In this document: piece after piece, positions 25,282 through 38,785 of the stretch
Layout of the letters: each line of letters begins with the position of its first letter
Position numbering within the stretch: position 1 is the stretch's first letter
Assembly (NCBI RefSeq): GCF_014205075.1
Contig: NZ_JACHMU010000001.1
Coordinates: 558,001-622,000, forward strand
Length of the DNA stretch: 64,000 nucleotides
DNA from: Microbacterium ginsengiterrae
GTDB taxonomy: Bacteria; Actinomycetota; Actinomycetes; Actinomycetales; Microbacteriaceae
Reading direction: 5' to 3'
The notes under the pieces: generated by a model
The model's database searches: none
What the model was told of the DNA's origin: nothing
What the model saw: the letters and a program-made list of their open reading frames with translations, nothing else
Position numbers and translations under genes: made by a program

Positions 25282-27072
25282 TCAGAGCCGGTGGGCCGCC
25301 CGCCCGCTGTGGCCGATCACCGCATCCGCCGCCCGCACGAGCGTGAGGTGCGAGAAGGCCTGGGGCATGTTCCCGGCCTGACGCCCTTCGTCGATGTCGT
25401 ACTCCTCGGAGAGCAGGCCGACGTCGTTGACGAATCCGACGAGCCGGTCCATCAGTTCTCGCGCCTCCTCCTCCCGCCCGCTGGTCGCATACTGCTCGAC
25501 GAGCCAGAAGCTGCAGGCGAGGAAGGGATGCTCGCCGCCGGCGAGCCCGTCCACTCCGGACGAGGTGCGGTACCGCATCAGCAGGCCGTCGCGCATCAAG
25601 GTCTGCTCCATCTGCTCCACTGTGCGCAGCATCCTCGGGTCGTCGGCCGCGCAGAAGCCCACCTGCGCCAGCGTCAGCAGCGATGCATCCACCTCGTCGG
25701 TGTCGTAATGCTGTCGGAAGTAGCCGTCAGGGTGCACGCCGCGCTCGTCGATCTCGGCCTCCAGCCGGTCGCGCCCCCGCTCCCACCGGTCGGCGTCGCC
25801 CTCGAGTCCGTGTTCGCGCACGGCGCGCACCCCTCGGTCGAGCGCTGCCCACATCATCACGCGGGAGTGCGTGAACCACCGGAGCGGGCCGCGGATCTCC
25901 CAGATCCCGTTGTCCGGACGATCGATCCCGTCGAGCACGCGCTCGATCAGAGCCCGTTGCAGCGACCAGGAGAACGCGCTCTCGGTGAGCCCCGCGAGCC
26001 GCGCCGCCTCGAGGGCGACGAGCACTTCGCCGAGCACATCGCCCTGATACTGCTCGACGGCGCCGTTGCCGACGCGGACGGGGGCGGCACCGAGATATCC
26101 GGGCAGGCAGTCGAGTTCCCGCTCGGGGAGGTCACGTTCACCGGCGATGCCGTACATGATCTGCACCTCGGACGGCTCCCCCGCCACCGCGCGCAGCAGC
26201 CAGCGCCGCCAGTGGTGGACCTCCTCGAGGAACCCGTGCGCGATCAGTGCCTCGAGGGTGAGGGCCGCATCCCTCAGCCAGACGAAGCGGTAGTCCCAGT
26301 TGCGCGACCCGCCGAACTGCTCCGGCAGAGACGTCGTCGGGGCAGCGACGATCCCGCCGGTGTCGCGGTGGGTGAGCGCACGCAGCACCAGCAGCGACCG
26401 CACGGCAGCCTGCTTGTAGGGACCAGGGCAGTCGATGGAGCTCGCCCACCCCTGCCACCACGCGCGGGTCCTGGCGACGGCGTCCTCGATGTCGAGCGGC
26501 GGCGGTTCCTCCTGATGCGACGGGTACCAGGTGAGGACGAGTTCCCTGCTCCCACCGGCGGTCACACGGAAATCCGCGGCGTGCGCATGGTCGACCGGCG
26601 TCAGGGGGACGCCGCGGACGACGACGGCGTCCGGCCCGGCGATCGCGCTCAGGGCGGGATCGCCGGGTGTCCCCACCTGTCTCACCCAGGGCAGAGCACG
26701 CGAGTAGTCGAAGCGCAGGCGCAGTTCCGTCCGGAAAGCGACGTCGCCTTCGATCCCGATGACGCGGCGGACGACGTCCGTCCTGTCCTCCGTCATCGGC
26801 ATGAACTCCTGCACCTCCGCGATGCCGTCGGCGCATTCCCACCGCGTGACGAGGATGAACGTGTCCGAGAGATACCAGCGGCGGGCGGTCGCCGACGGGT
26901 CGGTGGGCCGCAGCGTCCAGTTGCCGTGGGCCGGCTCCCCCAGCAGCGCGCCGAAGATCGACGCGGCGTCGAAGCGCGGGAGGCAGAGCCAGTCGATCGC
27001 CCCGTCCCTGGAGACGAGCGCGGAGGTCCGACAGTCGCTGAGAAGTGCGTAATCCTCGATAGGAGCCGGCAT
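25282..27072 (-). CDS. Glycoside hydrolase family 15 protein (glucoamylase/trehalase type)
   Basis: 596 residues, typical for the cytoplasmic actinobacterial GH15 group that includes trehalases. The N-terminal beta-sandwich starts PIEDYALLSDCRTSALVSRDGAIDWLCLPRFD. The (alpha/alpha)6 barrel includes EQFGGSRNWDYRFVWLRDAALTLEAL and near the end LLSEEYDID, which carry the usual acidic catalytic residues. There is no signal peptide. Trehalose or a short alpha-glucan is the likely substrate; specificity cannot be fixed. The start at 27072 has a GACAAT box six bases upstream. It is divergent from the zwf-like gene, 57 bp apart, so glucose release and glucose 6-phosphate oxidation may be co-controlled. 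Confidence 0.9.
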   Translation of the reverse strand: MPAPIEDYALLSDCRTSALVSRDGAIDWLCLPRFDAASIFGALLGEPAHGNWTLRPTDPSATARRWYLSDTFILVTRWECADGIAEVQEFMPMTEDRTDVVRRVIGIEGDVAFRTELRLRFDYSRALPWVRQVGTPGDPALSAIAGPDAVVVRGVPLTPVDHAHAADFRVTAGGSRELVLTWYPSHQEEPPPLDIEDAVARTRAWWQGWASSIDCPGPYKQAAVRSLLVLRALTHRDTGGIVAAPTTSLPEQFGGSRNWDYRFVWLRDAALTLEALIAHGFLEEVHHWRRWLLRAVAGEPSEVQIMYGIAGERDLPERELDCLPGYLGAAPVRVGNGAVEQYQGDVLGEVLVALEAARLAGLTESAFSWSLQRALIERVLDGIDRPDNGIWEIRGPLRWFTHSRVMMWAALDRGVRAVREHGLEGDADRWERGRDRLEAEIDERGVHPDGYFRQHYDTDEVDASLLTLAQVGFCAADDPRMLRTVEQMEQTLMRDGLLMRYRTSSGVDGLAGGEHPFLACSFWLVEQYATSGREEEARELMDRLVGFVNDVGLLSEEYDIDEGRQAGNMPQAFSHLTLVRAADAVIGHSGRAAHRL

Positions 27073-27117
27073 CGCCCGATTGTCCCACGGCCCTGGCCGC
27101 GGCGCACTCGTGCGGGT

Positions 27118-27123
27118 TACGGT
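27118..27123 (+). promoter_or_regulatory. -10 box TACGGT for the zwf-like gene
   Basis: TACGGT is followed by six bases and the ATG, with no ribosome-binding site, consistent with a leaderless message. No clear -35 is visible. Confidence 0.4.
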
Positions 27124-27129
27124 GGGCGG

Positions 27130-28494
27130 ATGGATGCTGCGACCACCCTCGTGATCTTCGGATCGACCGGCGACCTCACGTCGCGCCTCCTGCTGCCGGC
27201 GCTCGGCCAGCTCCTCACGGTGGCACCGGAGCGCCGCATCAGGGTGATCGGGGTGGGGACGGCCGACTGGACCGCCGAGCAGCAGCAGAAGGTCGTCCGG
27301 GACTCCTTCGCCGCGGCAGACGCGGAGGCGGCCCTCGAGTGCGTCGAGGTCGAGTATCGCCGCGCCGACATAACCGTTGCCGCCGAGCTGAAGAAGCTCC
27401 TCAAGGACCTCGACGGCCAGGTCGCCCTGTACTTCGCCGTGCCGCCCGCCGTCGCCGCTGCCGCCTGCGAGGCGATGACGCCGGAGATGCTCCCGGACGG
27501 GGTCATGCTCGCTCTCGAGAAGCCGTTCGGCACGGACGAGGAGAGCGCGGCCGCGCTCAACAGAAGACTGACGGCCCTCGTCGACGAGAAGCAGGTCTTC
27601 CGGGTCGACCACTTCCTCGGCAAGTCGACCACTCTGAACCTGCTCGGGGCCCGGTTCGCGAACAGACTGCTCGAACCGCTGTGGTCCGCCGAGAGCATCG
27701 AGTCGGTCAGCATCGTCTACGACGAGAAGCTCGGGCTCGAAGGTCGGGCCGGCTACTACGACGGGGCGGGCGCCCTCGTCGACATGCTGCAGAGCCACCT
27801 TCTGCAGGTACTCGCGGTCGTCGCCATGGAGCAGCCGGCGACGATCGGCGAGGCGGATCTGCGCGAGGCGACCTCGGCGGTGCTGCGCGCCACACGGGTG
27901 TGGGGCGACGATCCCACGTCATCCTCCCGCCGGGCGCGCTACACGGCGGGCAGCATCGACGGTGTCGACAAGCCCTCGTACGTCGACGAGCCGGGAGTCG
28001 AGCCCGAGCGCCGCACCGAGACGCTCGCCGCCGCGACGTTCGAGGTGCGCAACGCCCGCTGGACCGGTGTCCCGTTCACGCTGCGCTCCGGCAAGGCCAT
28101 CGGCGATCCCGCCCGTGAGGTCGTGGTCCGGTTCAAGGCGGTGCGGCACGTGCCTGACGGGCTGCGCGGCTCGGCCGATGGGGCCGTCGTCCGGTTCTCG
28201 CTCGGTCCGGATCGGATGTCGCTCGACCTCAACCTCAACGGTGCCGGCGACCCGCTGGTGCTCGAGCGGGCGACGCTGTCCGCGGATCTCGGCCCCGGCC
28301 AGCTCATGGCCTACGCCGAGGTGCTCTCCTGCATCCTCGACGCCGACGCGATGCTGTCGGTGCGCGGCGATGCCGCGGAACGCTGCTGGGCGATCGTCCA
28401 GCCGATCCTGGATGCGTGGGCGAACGACGAGGTTCCGTTGGACGAGTACGTCGCAGGATCCCGAGGGCCTGAGCACTGGCCGTTCCTCGGCTGA
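27130..28494 (+). CDS. zwf: Glucose-6-phosphate dehydrogenase family protein, divergent
   Basis: 454 residues, shorter than the usual 480-515. The NADP-binding loop is GSTGDLTSR (11-19), EKPFG is kept, and the substrate signature reads RVDHFLGKS with D160, H161 and K165; the family normally has DHYLGKE. The catalytic histidine block is GALVDMLQSH (H223), where most members have GALRDMVQNH. The core catalytic residues therefore remain but neighbouring positions have changed. It oxidises glucose 6-phosphate or a related sugar phosphate. It is not in the usual tkt-tal-zwf-opcA cluster, so it may be a second isozyme. Confidence 0.85.
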   Translation: MDAATTLVIFGSTGDLTSRLLLPALGQLLTVAPERRIRVIGVGTADWTAEQQQKVVRDSFAAADAEAALECVEVEYRRADITVAAELKKLLKDLDGQVALYFAVPPAVAAAACEAMTPEMLPDGVMLALEKPFGTDEESAAALNRRLTALVDEKQVFRVDHFLGKSTTLNLLGARFANRLLEPLWSAESIESVSIVYDEKLGLEGRAGYYDGAGALVDMLQSHLLQVLAVVAMEQPATIGEADLREATSAVLRATRVWGDDPTSSSRRARYTAGSIDGVDKPSYVDEPGVEPERRTETLAAATFEVRNARWTGVPFTLRSGKAIGDPAREVVVRFKAVRHVPDGLRGSADGAVVRFSLGPDRMSLDLNLNGAGDPLVLERATLSADLGPGQLMAYAEVLSCILDADAMLSVRGDAAERCWAIVQPILDAWANDEVPLDEYVAGSRGPEHWPFLG

Positions 28495-28546
28495 CCATCC
28501 GCCCCCATCACGGCGCGGCAGGGCACCGGGCGTCTCCCGTGCGAGG

Positions 28547-28552
28547 TAGCCT
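28547..28552 (+). promoter_or_regulatory. -10 box TAGCCT for the YqaJ gene
   Basis: TAGCCT is followed by six bases and the GTG start, the same layout as other leaderless genes here. The six bases CGAAGG could also act as a weak ribosome-binding site. Confidence 0.45.
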
Positions 28553-28558
28553 CGAAGG

Positions 28559-29239
28559 GTGACTCCGGAACTTCAGGCTCGAATCGTCGCGGACTCCCGC
28601 GATCGGGTCGCCTGGCTTCGAGCGCGCGCCAGGGGCATCACCGCCACCGATGTCGCCGGGCTCTCCGGCGAGAAGTCGATCGCCAGGGCTGCGGACGCCA
28701 AACTGGGCGGCGGAGCCCGCTTCGGCGGCAACGCCTACACCGACCACGGTCGGCGGCGCGAGCCGGAGATCGCGGCGTGGGTGGCGGCGACCCACGGCAT
28801 CCGCCCGTCGTCCGCGCTGTTCCGCGCCGAGGTCGAACAGCGCCATCTCGCCACGCCGGACGGCATCGTGCAGGATGCCGCGGGGCGCATCCTGCTGGCG
28901 GAGATCAAGACCACGAACAAGAACTGGCGCACCATCCCGCGCACCTACCTTCGTCAGGTGTGGTGGCAGCAGCATGTCCTCGGTGCCGAGCGCACGCTGT
29001 TCGTCTGGGAGGAGCACAACGACTTCCGCCCTGTGGACGATGAGCCGCGCTGCGTGTGGATCGACCGCGACGACCGCGAGATCGGCCAGCTCGTGCACCT
29101 CGCCACCCGACTGATCGACGAGCTGTACCACCGCACCACCGGGCAGCGTCCGCCCGGGCTCGACGCCCGCGTCGTGCCGAGCCGTCGGGATGCGCTTCGC
29201 GAGCGCGACGCCTTCCGAGCGCTCGCCCTCGCTGACTGA
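28559..29239 (+). CDS. YqaJ-type (lambda exonuclease-like) nuclease
   Basis: 226 residues. The PD-(D/E)XK nuclease residues are all visible: E70 in HGRRREPE, D101 in LATPDGI, and E115-x-K117 in LLAEIKTT. Lambda-exonuclease/YqaJ proteins resect double-stranded DNA ends and normally sit in phages beside a single-strand annealing protein. No annealing protein, integrase or other phage gene is nearby, so this looks like a resident, domesticated copy. The start is a GTG at 28559, after TAGCCT and six bases. Its role in the cell is unknown. Confidence 0.85.
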   Translation: MTPELQARIVADSRDRVAWLRARARGITATDVAGLSGEKSIARAADAKLGGGARFGGNAYTDHGRRREPEIAAWVAATHGIRPSSALFRAEVEQRHLATPDGIVQDAAGRILLAEIKTTNKNWRTIPRTYLRQVWWQQHVLGAERTLFVWEEHNDFRPVDDEPRCVWIDRDDREIGQLVHLATRLIDELYHRTTGQRPPGLDARVVPSRRDALRERDAFRALALAD

Positions 29240-29265
29240 TCCGCGACTCCCGGCCGTCGGCGAGC

Positions 29266-30156
29266 TCAGCGTTCGAGCACTCGTATGGCCTCCGCGGCGA
29301 CCTCGGCGGCGATCGCGTCGAGCAGCCGAGACCGCAGATTCCACTGCTGCCAGTACAAGGGGACCCGGATGGGCGGGCCGCCGAGTCGGCGGACGGCGCC
29401 GGATGCCGTGGCCTCCACCAGTTGGGGGCCGGGGAGCATGCCCCAGCCGAGGCCCAGCCGAACCGCCATGGCGTAGTCGTGGGATGCCGGCACATAGTGG
29501 CGCGGAACGCCGTCGGCGTCCACGCCACGGGAGTCGAGCCACCGGTGCTGCAGGCCGTCTCGACGGTCGAAGTCGACGAACGGAGCATGCCGGAGCGCCT
29601 CGGCGGTGACGCCCTCGGGGAACCACCGCTCGACGAATGAGGACGTCGCCACGGCCTCGTACGACAGCACACCAAGGGCGGTGACGGTGCACCCGGTGAC
29701 GGGGACGGCCTCGGACGTGACGGCGGCCATGACCTCCCCGGATTCGAGCAGCCGAGCCGTGAAGTCCTGGTCGTCGCGGTGCAGGTCGAAGTCGATGTCA
29801 TGCTCCGCGCTCAGGCGCGCGAGCGGGGAGAGGAACCACGTCGCCATGGAGTCGGCGTTCACTGCCAACGGCACGCTCACCCGATCCCCCTCATCGGCCA
29901 GCCCCAGTTCGGCAAGAGCGTCGTGCTCGAGAAGCTGCACCTGTCGGGCCATGCGGACGACGGCTTCGCCTGCCGCTGTCGCGGTCGCCGGTCGGCCACG
30001 GACGACGAGGACCCGTCCGACCTGCTGCTCGAGCGTCTTCAGTCGCTGGCTGACAGCGGATGGCGTGATCCGCAGCGCACGCGCCGCCGCTTCCAGACTC
30101 CCCCCGTCGACGATCGCCGAGACGGTCGATGCGAGATCGGGAGGGATGGCAGCCAT
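29266..30156 (-). CDS. lysG: LysR-family regulator of the ArgP/LysG type
   Basis: 296 residues. The winged HTH reads GSLEAAARALRITPSAVSQRLKTLEQQVG, the ArgP/IciA/LysG form, and an effector domain of the usual length follows. LysG senses lysine, arginine or histidine and activates the divergent exporter gene. It lies head to head with lysE, 69 bp apart, with a clear inverted repeat between. A TAGCAT box six bases before its ATG indicates a leaderless message. Confidence 0.92.
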   Translation of the reverse strand: MAAIPPDLASTVSAIVDGGSLEAAARALRITPSAVSQRLKTLEQQVGRVLVVRGRPATATAAGEAVVRMARQVQLLEHDALAELGLADEGDRVSVPLAVNADSMATWFLSPLARLSAEHDIDFDLHRDDQDFTARLLESGEVMAAVTSEAVPVTGCTVTALGVLSYEAVATSSFVERWFPEGVTAEALRHAPFVDFDRRDGLQHRWLDSRGVDADGVPRHYVPASHDYAMAVRLGLGWGMLPGPQLVEATASGAVRRLGGPPIRVPLYWQQWNLRSRLLDAIAAEVAAEAIRVLER

Positions 30157-30162
30157 GAAGTG

Positions 30163-30168
30163 ATGCTA
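30163..30168 (-). promoter_or_regulatory. -10 box TAGCAT for lysG
   Basis: TAGCAT lies 6 nt before the lysG ATG, and the operator repeat begins seven bases further upstream. Binding there would also repress lysG, as LysR-type regulators usually do. Confidence 0.5.
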
Positions 30169-30174
30169 ATGGAA

Positions 30175-30201
30175 CATAAGCGTCCCTCGCTGGCGCTTAT
30201 G
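30175..30201. promoter_or_regulatory. LysG operator (inverted repeat)
   Basis: CATAAGCG, 11 bases, CGCTTATG: a perfect 8-bp inverted repeat in the middle of the lysG-lysE gap, reaching the -35 region of lysE. The size and place fit a LysR-type recognition site. Confidence 0.75.
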
Positions 30202-30213
30202 CTTCCCGCTCCG

Positions 30214-30219
30214 TAGCGT
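30214..30219 (+). promoter_or_regulatory. -10 box TAGCGT for lysE
   Basis: TAGCGT is followed by six bases and the lysE GTG, leaderless layout. The -35 region is poor and is covered by the LysG repeat, as expected for an activator-dependent promoter. Confidence 0.5.
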
Positions 30220-30225
30220 GGACGA

Positions 30226-30855
30226 GTGCTCTCCTTCTTCTCCGGCCTCGGGCTCGGACTCTCCCTCATCATCGCGATCGGCGCGCAGAACGCCTATCTG
30301 CTGCGTCAGGGGATCCGCCGTGAGCATGTGCTCACCGTCGTGGTGATCTGCACCGTCTCGGATGCCGTGCTGATCCTCGCCGGCGTCGCGGGGCTCGGCT
30401 ATCTCATCGAGCGTGTGCCGTGGCTCGTGGTCGCGGCACAGTGGCTGGGGGCTGCGTTCTTGCTGGTGTACGGCGTCCTCGCCGGGGTCAGGGCGTTGCG
30501 CGGGTCCGCAGAAGGGCTCACGCCGGATGCGCCGGATGCCCGTCCTTCCGGCAACGGTCGCCTCCCTGCCGTTGCGCTCACCACGCTCGCTCTCACCTGG
30601 CTCAACCCGCACGTGTACCTCGACACCGTGCTGATGCTCGGGTCGATCGCTGCGACGCATGGCAGCGCGCGCTGGGTGTTCGCGGCCGGGGCCATCACCG
30701 CGAGCATCCTGTGGTTCACGGCGCTGGGGTACGGCGCGCGTCGACTGAGCGGCAGACTGAGCACCCCGCGGGCGTGGCAGATCCTGGACGGAGTGATCGC
30801 GGTGATCATGATCGGCCTCGCGGCGACCCTGGTCGTGCAGGCGCTCCAGGTCTGA
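30226..30855 (+). CDS. lysE: LysE/ArgO-family basic amino acid exporter
   Basis: 209 residues with six membrane segments. The family opening GLSLIIAIGAQNAYLLRQG and the block LTWLNPHVYLDTV are both typical. It exports lysine or arginine to prevent toxic build-up, for example when peptides are degraded. The start is a GTG at 30226. It ends six bases from the convergent ABC transporter operon. Confidence 0.93.
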   Translation: MLSFFSGLGLGLSLIIAIGAQNAYLLRQGIRREHVLTVVVICTVSDAVLILAGVAGLGYLIERVPWLVVAAQWLGAAFLLVYGVLAGVRALRGSAEGLTPDAPDARPSGNGRLPAVALTTLALTWLNPHVYLDTVLMLGSIAATHGSARWVFAAGAITASILWFTALGYGARRLSGRLSTPRAWQILDGVIAVIMIGLAATLVVQALQV

Positions 30856-30861
30856 CCCGGA

Positions 30862-31686
30862 TCAGGCGGCGGGACCGGATCCCTCGTCGTCCGCGCTGTC
30901 GAGCGGACGCATGATCCGCGCGAGGAAACGGCGCGTGCGCTCGTGAGCGGGCGCGGTGAACAGCCGCTCGGGCGGGCCCTCCTCCACGACCACCCCGTGA
31001 TCGAGGAACAGGACGTGGTCGGCCGCCTCTCGAGCGAAAGCGAGCTCGTGGGTGACGACGACCATCGTCCAGCCCTCGTCGGCGAGTTCTTTGATCACCA
31101 GCAGCACTTCGCCGACGAGCTCGGGGTCGAGCGCGCTGGTGGGCTCGTCGAAGAGCAGCAGGTCAGGACGGAGCGCCAGCGCGCGGACGATGCCTACCCG
31201 CTGCTGCTGACCGCCGGAGAGCTCGTGGGGGAACGCGTTCTCCTTGTCCGACAGGCCGACCCGCGCGAGCAGGCCGCGTGCGGCATCCACCGCCTCTGCC
31301 TTGGGGCGTCCCTGCACGCGCCACGGCCCCTCGATCACGTTCTGCAGGACCGTGAGATGCGGGAAGAGATTGTGGTGCTGGAACACCATGGCCGACCGGT
31401 CGCGCAGGGCGAATCGCGTGCTCTTGGTCACACGGTCGGCGAAGTCGATCTTCGGCCCGCCCTCGACCGTGAGTGTGCCGGCGTCGGGCGTCTCGAGACC
31501 GTTGAGCGAACGGAGGACCGTCGTCTTGCCCGATCCGCTGGGACCGATCAGCACGACGACCTCACCCCGGTGCACGGTCAGGTCGATGCCCCTGAGCACC
31601 TCGTTCTCACCGAAGCTCTTGTGCAGCCCGCGTGCGGTGAGCAGCGCCTCGTGGTCACCGCGTACGGGGCGGTCATCGAGCGACAT
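30862..31686 (-). CDS. Polar amino acid ABC transporter, ATP-binding protein
   Basis: 274 residues. Walker A is GPSGSGKTT (48-56), the Q-loop is VFQHHNLFPHLTVLQN, the ABC signature is LSGGQ (156-160), and Walker B ends in FDEPTSALDPE. It is of the GlnQ/TcyN type, energising uptake of a polar amino acid. The start overlaps the permease gene by 14 bases. It is the last gene of the SBP-permease-ATPase operon. Confidence 0.94.
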   Translation of the reverse strand: MSLDDRPVRGDHEALLTARGLHKSFGENEVLRGIDLTVHRGEVVVLIGPSGSGKTTVLRSLNGLETPDAGTLTVEGGPKIDFADRVTKSTRFALRDRSAMVFQHHNLFPHLTVLQNVIEGPWRVQGRPKAEAVDAARGLLARVGLSDKENAFPHELSGGQQQRVGIVRALALRPDLLLFDEPTSALDPELVGEVLLVIKELADEGWTMVVVTHELAFAREAADHVLFLDHGVVVEEGPPERLFTAPAHERTRRFLARIMRPLDSADDEGSGPAA

Positions 31687-32335
31687 GGCGGTCCAGCCTC
31701 CTCTCGAGCAGATTCTGGCCGGCGGAGAGCACCAGGCAGAACACCCAGTACACCAGCGCCGCGGTGAGGTACACGATCATGAACTTGTAGTTGAACGCGG
31801 CGATCTGCTGAGCGACGCGGAAGAGCTCGGTCACGAGGATCAGGGAGGTGAGGGAGGTGTCCTTCACGAGCGAGATGAACGTGTTCGACAACGGCGGCAC
31901 CGACACCCGCGCCGCCTGCGGAAGGATGATCCTCGTCAGCGTCCGTGAGCGTCCCATCCCGACCGTGTACGCTGCTTCCCACTGCCCCTTGGGCACGGAC
32001 AGGATGGCCGCACGGATGACCTCGGCGGCGTAACCGCCGACGTTGAGCGACAGGGCGACGACCGCGCTCGGCCACGGGTCGACGACGAGCCCGATGGAGG
32101 GCAGCCCGTAGAAGATGACGAACAGCTGCACGAGCAGCGGCGTCCCGCGGATGATCGAGATGTAGACCCGTGCGATGACGGAGAGGATGCGGTGCTCCGA
32201 GATGCGCATCAGCGCCAGCCCGAGCGCCAGAGCGAGCCCGAGGGCGAAGGAGATGAGGGCGAGCGGGATCGTCCCGATCAGCCCGGCCAGAGCGATGGGC
32301 CCGACCGAACTGAGGAAGACGTCCCAGGCTTCCAT
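31673..32335 (-). CDS. Polar amino acid ABC transporter permease
   Basis: 220 residues with about five membrane segments, of the HisM/GlnP type. RGTPLLVQLFVIFYGLPSIG and GGYAAEVIRAAILSVPKGQWEAA (the ATPase contact loop) are the family blocks. It forms a homodimer in the membrane and works with the adjacent binding protein and ATPase. It starts three bases after the binding-protein stop. Confidence 0.94.
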   Translation of the reverse strand: MEAWDVFLSSVGPIALAGLIGTIPLALISFALGLALALGLALMRISEHRILSVIARVYISIIRGTPLLVQLFVIFYGLPSIGLVVDPWPSAVVALSLNVGGYAAEVIRAAILSVPKGQWEAAYTVGMGRSRTLTRIILPQAARVSVPPLSNTFISLVKDTSLTSLILVTELFRVAQQIAAFNYKFMIVYLTAALVYWVFCLVLSAGQNLLERRLDRHVAR

Positions 32336-32338
32336 GGG

Positions 32339-33142
32339 CTACTCGGTGACGTCTGCGCCGAAGTACTTCTCGCTGATCTCCGCGAGAGTGCCGTCGGCGC
32401 GGAGTTCGGCGAGAGCCTCGTCGATCGCTTCGACGAGCGCTTCCTTGTCCTTGGTGAACACGAAGGCGGAGAGCCCGGCGTCGTCCGTCTCGGCGGCGAT
32501 CTTCAGGCTCGTGTCCCCCTCGGTCGTCTCGTAGTCGAGGAAGGTCAGCTTGTCGTTGATCGTGGCATCCACGCGTCCCTGCTTCAGCAGCGAGACCGCC
32601 TGGGCCCACCCTTCGACCGCTTCGACGTTCGCGCCGCTGTCGGTGGCCAGCTGGTACCAGTTGCTCGTGAGGGACTGGGCGGTCGTCTTGCCTGCGAGGT
32701 CGTCGAACGAAGTGATCGAGTCGTCATCGGCGTTCACGACGATGACGCCGGGGGATGCGGTGTATGGCGCGCTGAAGAGGTACGCGGCCTCACGCTCGTC
32801 GTTGATCGTCACCTGATTCGCGATGAGGTCGAAGCGGCCGGCGTCGAGCCCCGCGAAGATCGCGTCCCACTGCGTCTCCTCGAACTTCACCTCGAGATCG
32901 AGCTTGTCCGCGACCGCTTCGATGATCTCGACGTCGTAACCGACGAGATCGCCGGTTCCGTCGCCCTCATGGAAGCTGAAGGGACGGTACGTGCCCTCGG
33001 TGGCGACGGTGAGCGTGCCACCGTTGACCAGACCGTACTCGGAACCCGCGTCGCCGGAGGTCTCCCCGCCTCCCGAGCTGCAGGCAGTCAGAGCAAGGCC
33101 TGCGATGGCGAAGGAGGCGATGGCGATCATGCGACGCGACAT
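32339..33142 (-). CDS. Polar amino acid (probably cystine) binding lipoprotein
   Basis: 267 residues. The lipobox is LALTAC (C21). The family 3 solute-binding fold reads TLTVATEGTYRPFSFHEG, YDVEIIEAVADKLDLE, FDLIANQVTINDEREAAYLFS. The combination GLDAGRFDLIANQ and INDKLTFLDY resembles cystine/diaminopimelate binders such as TcyA/FliY, so cystine is the best guess. It is the first gene of the operon and lies just downstream of the rRNA operon terminator on the same strand. Confidence 0.9.
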   Translation of the reverse strand: MSRRMIAIASFAIAGLALTACSSGGGETSGDAGSEYGLVNGGTLTVATEGTYRPFSFHEGDGTGDLVGYDVEIIEAVADKLDLEVKFEETQWDAIFAGLDAGRFDLIANQVTINDEREAAYLFSAPYTASPGVIVVNADDDSITSFDDLAGKTTAQSLTSNWYQLATDSGANVEAVEGWAQAVSLLKQGRVDATINDKLTFLDYETTEGDTSLKIAAETDDAGLSAFVFTKDKEALVEAIDEALAELRADGTLAEISEKYFGADVTE

Positions 33143-33185
33143 GAGGAGCTTTCTGGTCGGTGTTCATGGTTTCGCTTGTTAACGC

Positions 33186-33217
33186 AAAATGGCCACCCTG
33201 CGTTGGGTGGCCATTTT
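33186..33217 (-). terminator. Terminator of the rRNA operon
   Basis: AAAATGGCCACCC pairs over 13 bp with GGGTGGCCATTTT around a 6-nt loop, starting about a dozen bases after the 5S end. It also separates the rRNA transcript from the amino acid ABC operon. Confidence 0.9.
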
Positions 33218-33229
33218 GACTAAAAGGAG

Positions 33230-33347
33230 TCCGGCGGTGTCCTACTCTCCCACAGGGTCCCCCCTGCAGTACCATCGGCGCTGTGAGGCTTAGCTTCCGG
33301 GTTCGGAATGTGACCGGGCGTTTCCCTCACGCTATGGCCGCCGAAAC
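33230..33347 (-). rRNA. rrf: 5S ribosomal RNA
   Basis: On the minus strand it starts GTTTCGGCGGCCATAGCG and ends GGACACCGCCGGAC; the ends pair. The internal CCGAACCCGGAAGCTAAG block is the universal 5S core. Length is about 118 nt. The ends are good to a few bases. Confidence 0.96.
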
Positions 33348-33394
33348 ACTATTGATGTTTCAATCAAACACATAACAAGAAATTGTTGTTATGC

Positions 33395-33419
33395 GGTTCT
33401 CGACCGTACATCGAGAACC
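33395..33419 (-). other. Hairpin in the 23S-5S spacer
   Basis: GGTTCTCGA and TCGAGAACC form a perfect 9-bp stem with a 7-nt loop in the about 117-nt spacer, a likely RNase III-type processing or folding element. Confidence 0.5.
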
Positions 33420-33464
33420 ACTCAGTGGACGCGGAGCATCAGTAGTTTCGAACTGATGAAAAGT

Positions 33465-38504
<5,040 letters not shown>

Positions 38505-38757
38505 AAGAAAAAAACTGAACCAACCGGAATAAGGTCGGGACAGCGAGTTTGAACTGACCAAAATGGATGTCATTACTGACTTATCCGTCGCCAACACCCC
38601 CCAAAAGGGACGTTGGACTTTTGATCCAAAGGAATCTCATCCAGCCGAAGCTGAATCGAGGTTATTTGGCATTTGACAAGTGCACGCTGTTGAGTTCTCA
38701 AGGATCGGACGCACCCACGACCCAGTCTCACAACCAGGCCCGCAGGGCAACTTCTCT

Positions 38758-38785
38758 ATCTTATCCGCCCCGCTCAGCTTGTCAA
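38758..38785 (-). promoter_or_regulatory. Main rRNA operon promoter
   Basis: The -35 TTGACA (perfect consensus, 38780-38785) and -10 TAAGAT (38758-38763) have a 16-nt spacer, or AAGATA with 17. This is the strongest promoter in the window and points at the 16S gene. Confidence 0.85.

Noticed and set aside
25282..27798. A longer 838-residue form of the GH15 protein
   Set aside because: The extra 242 residues are antisense to the zwf-like gene. The GH15 fold starts at MPAPIEDYALL (27072).
24493..28494. A 1333-codon open frame running through the rplJ leader and antisense to GH15 into the zwf-like gene
   Set aside because: Only the last 454 codons look like protein. The rest is antisense to rplJ and GH15 and is open because of high GC, so the start was placed at 27130.
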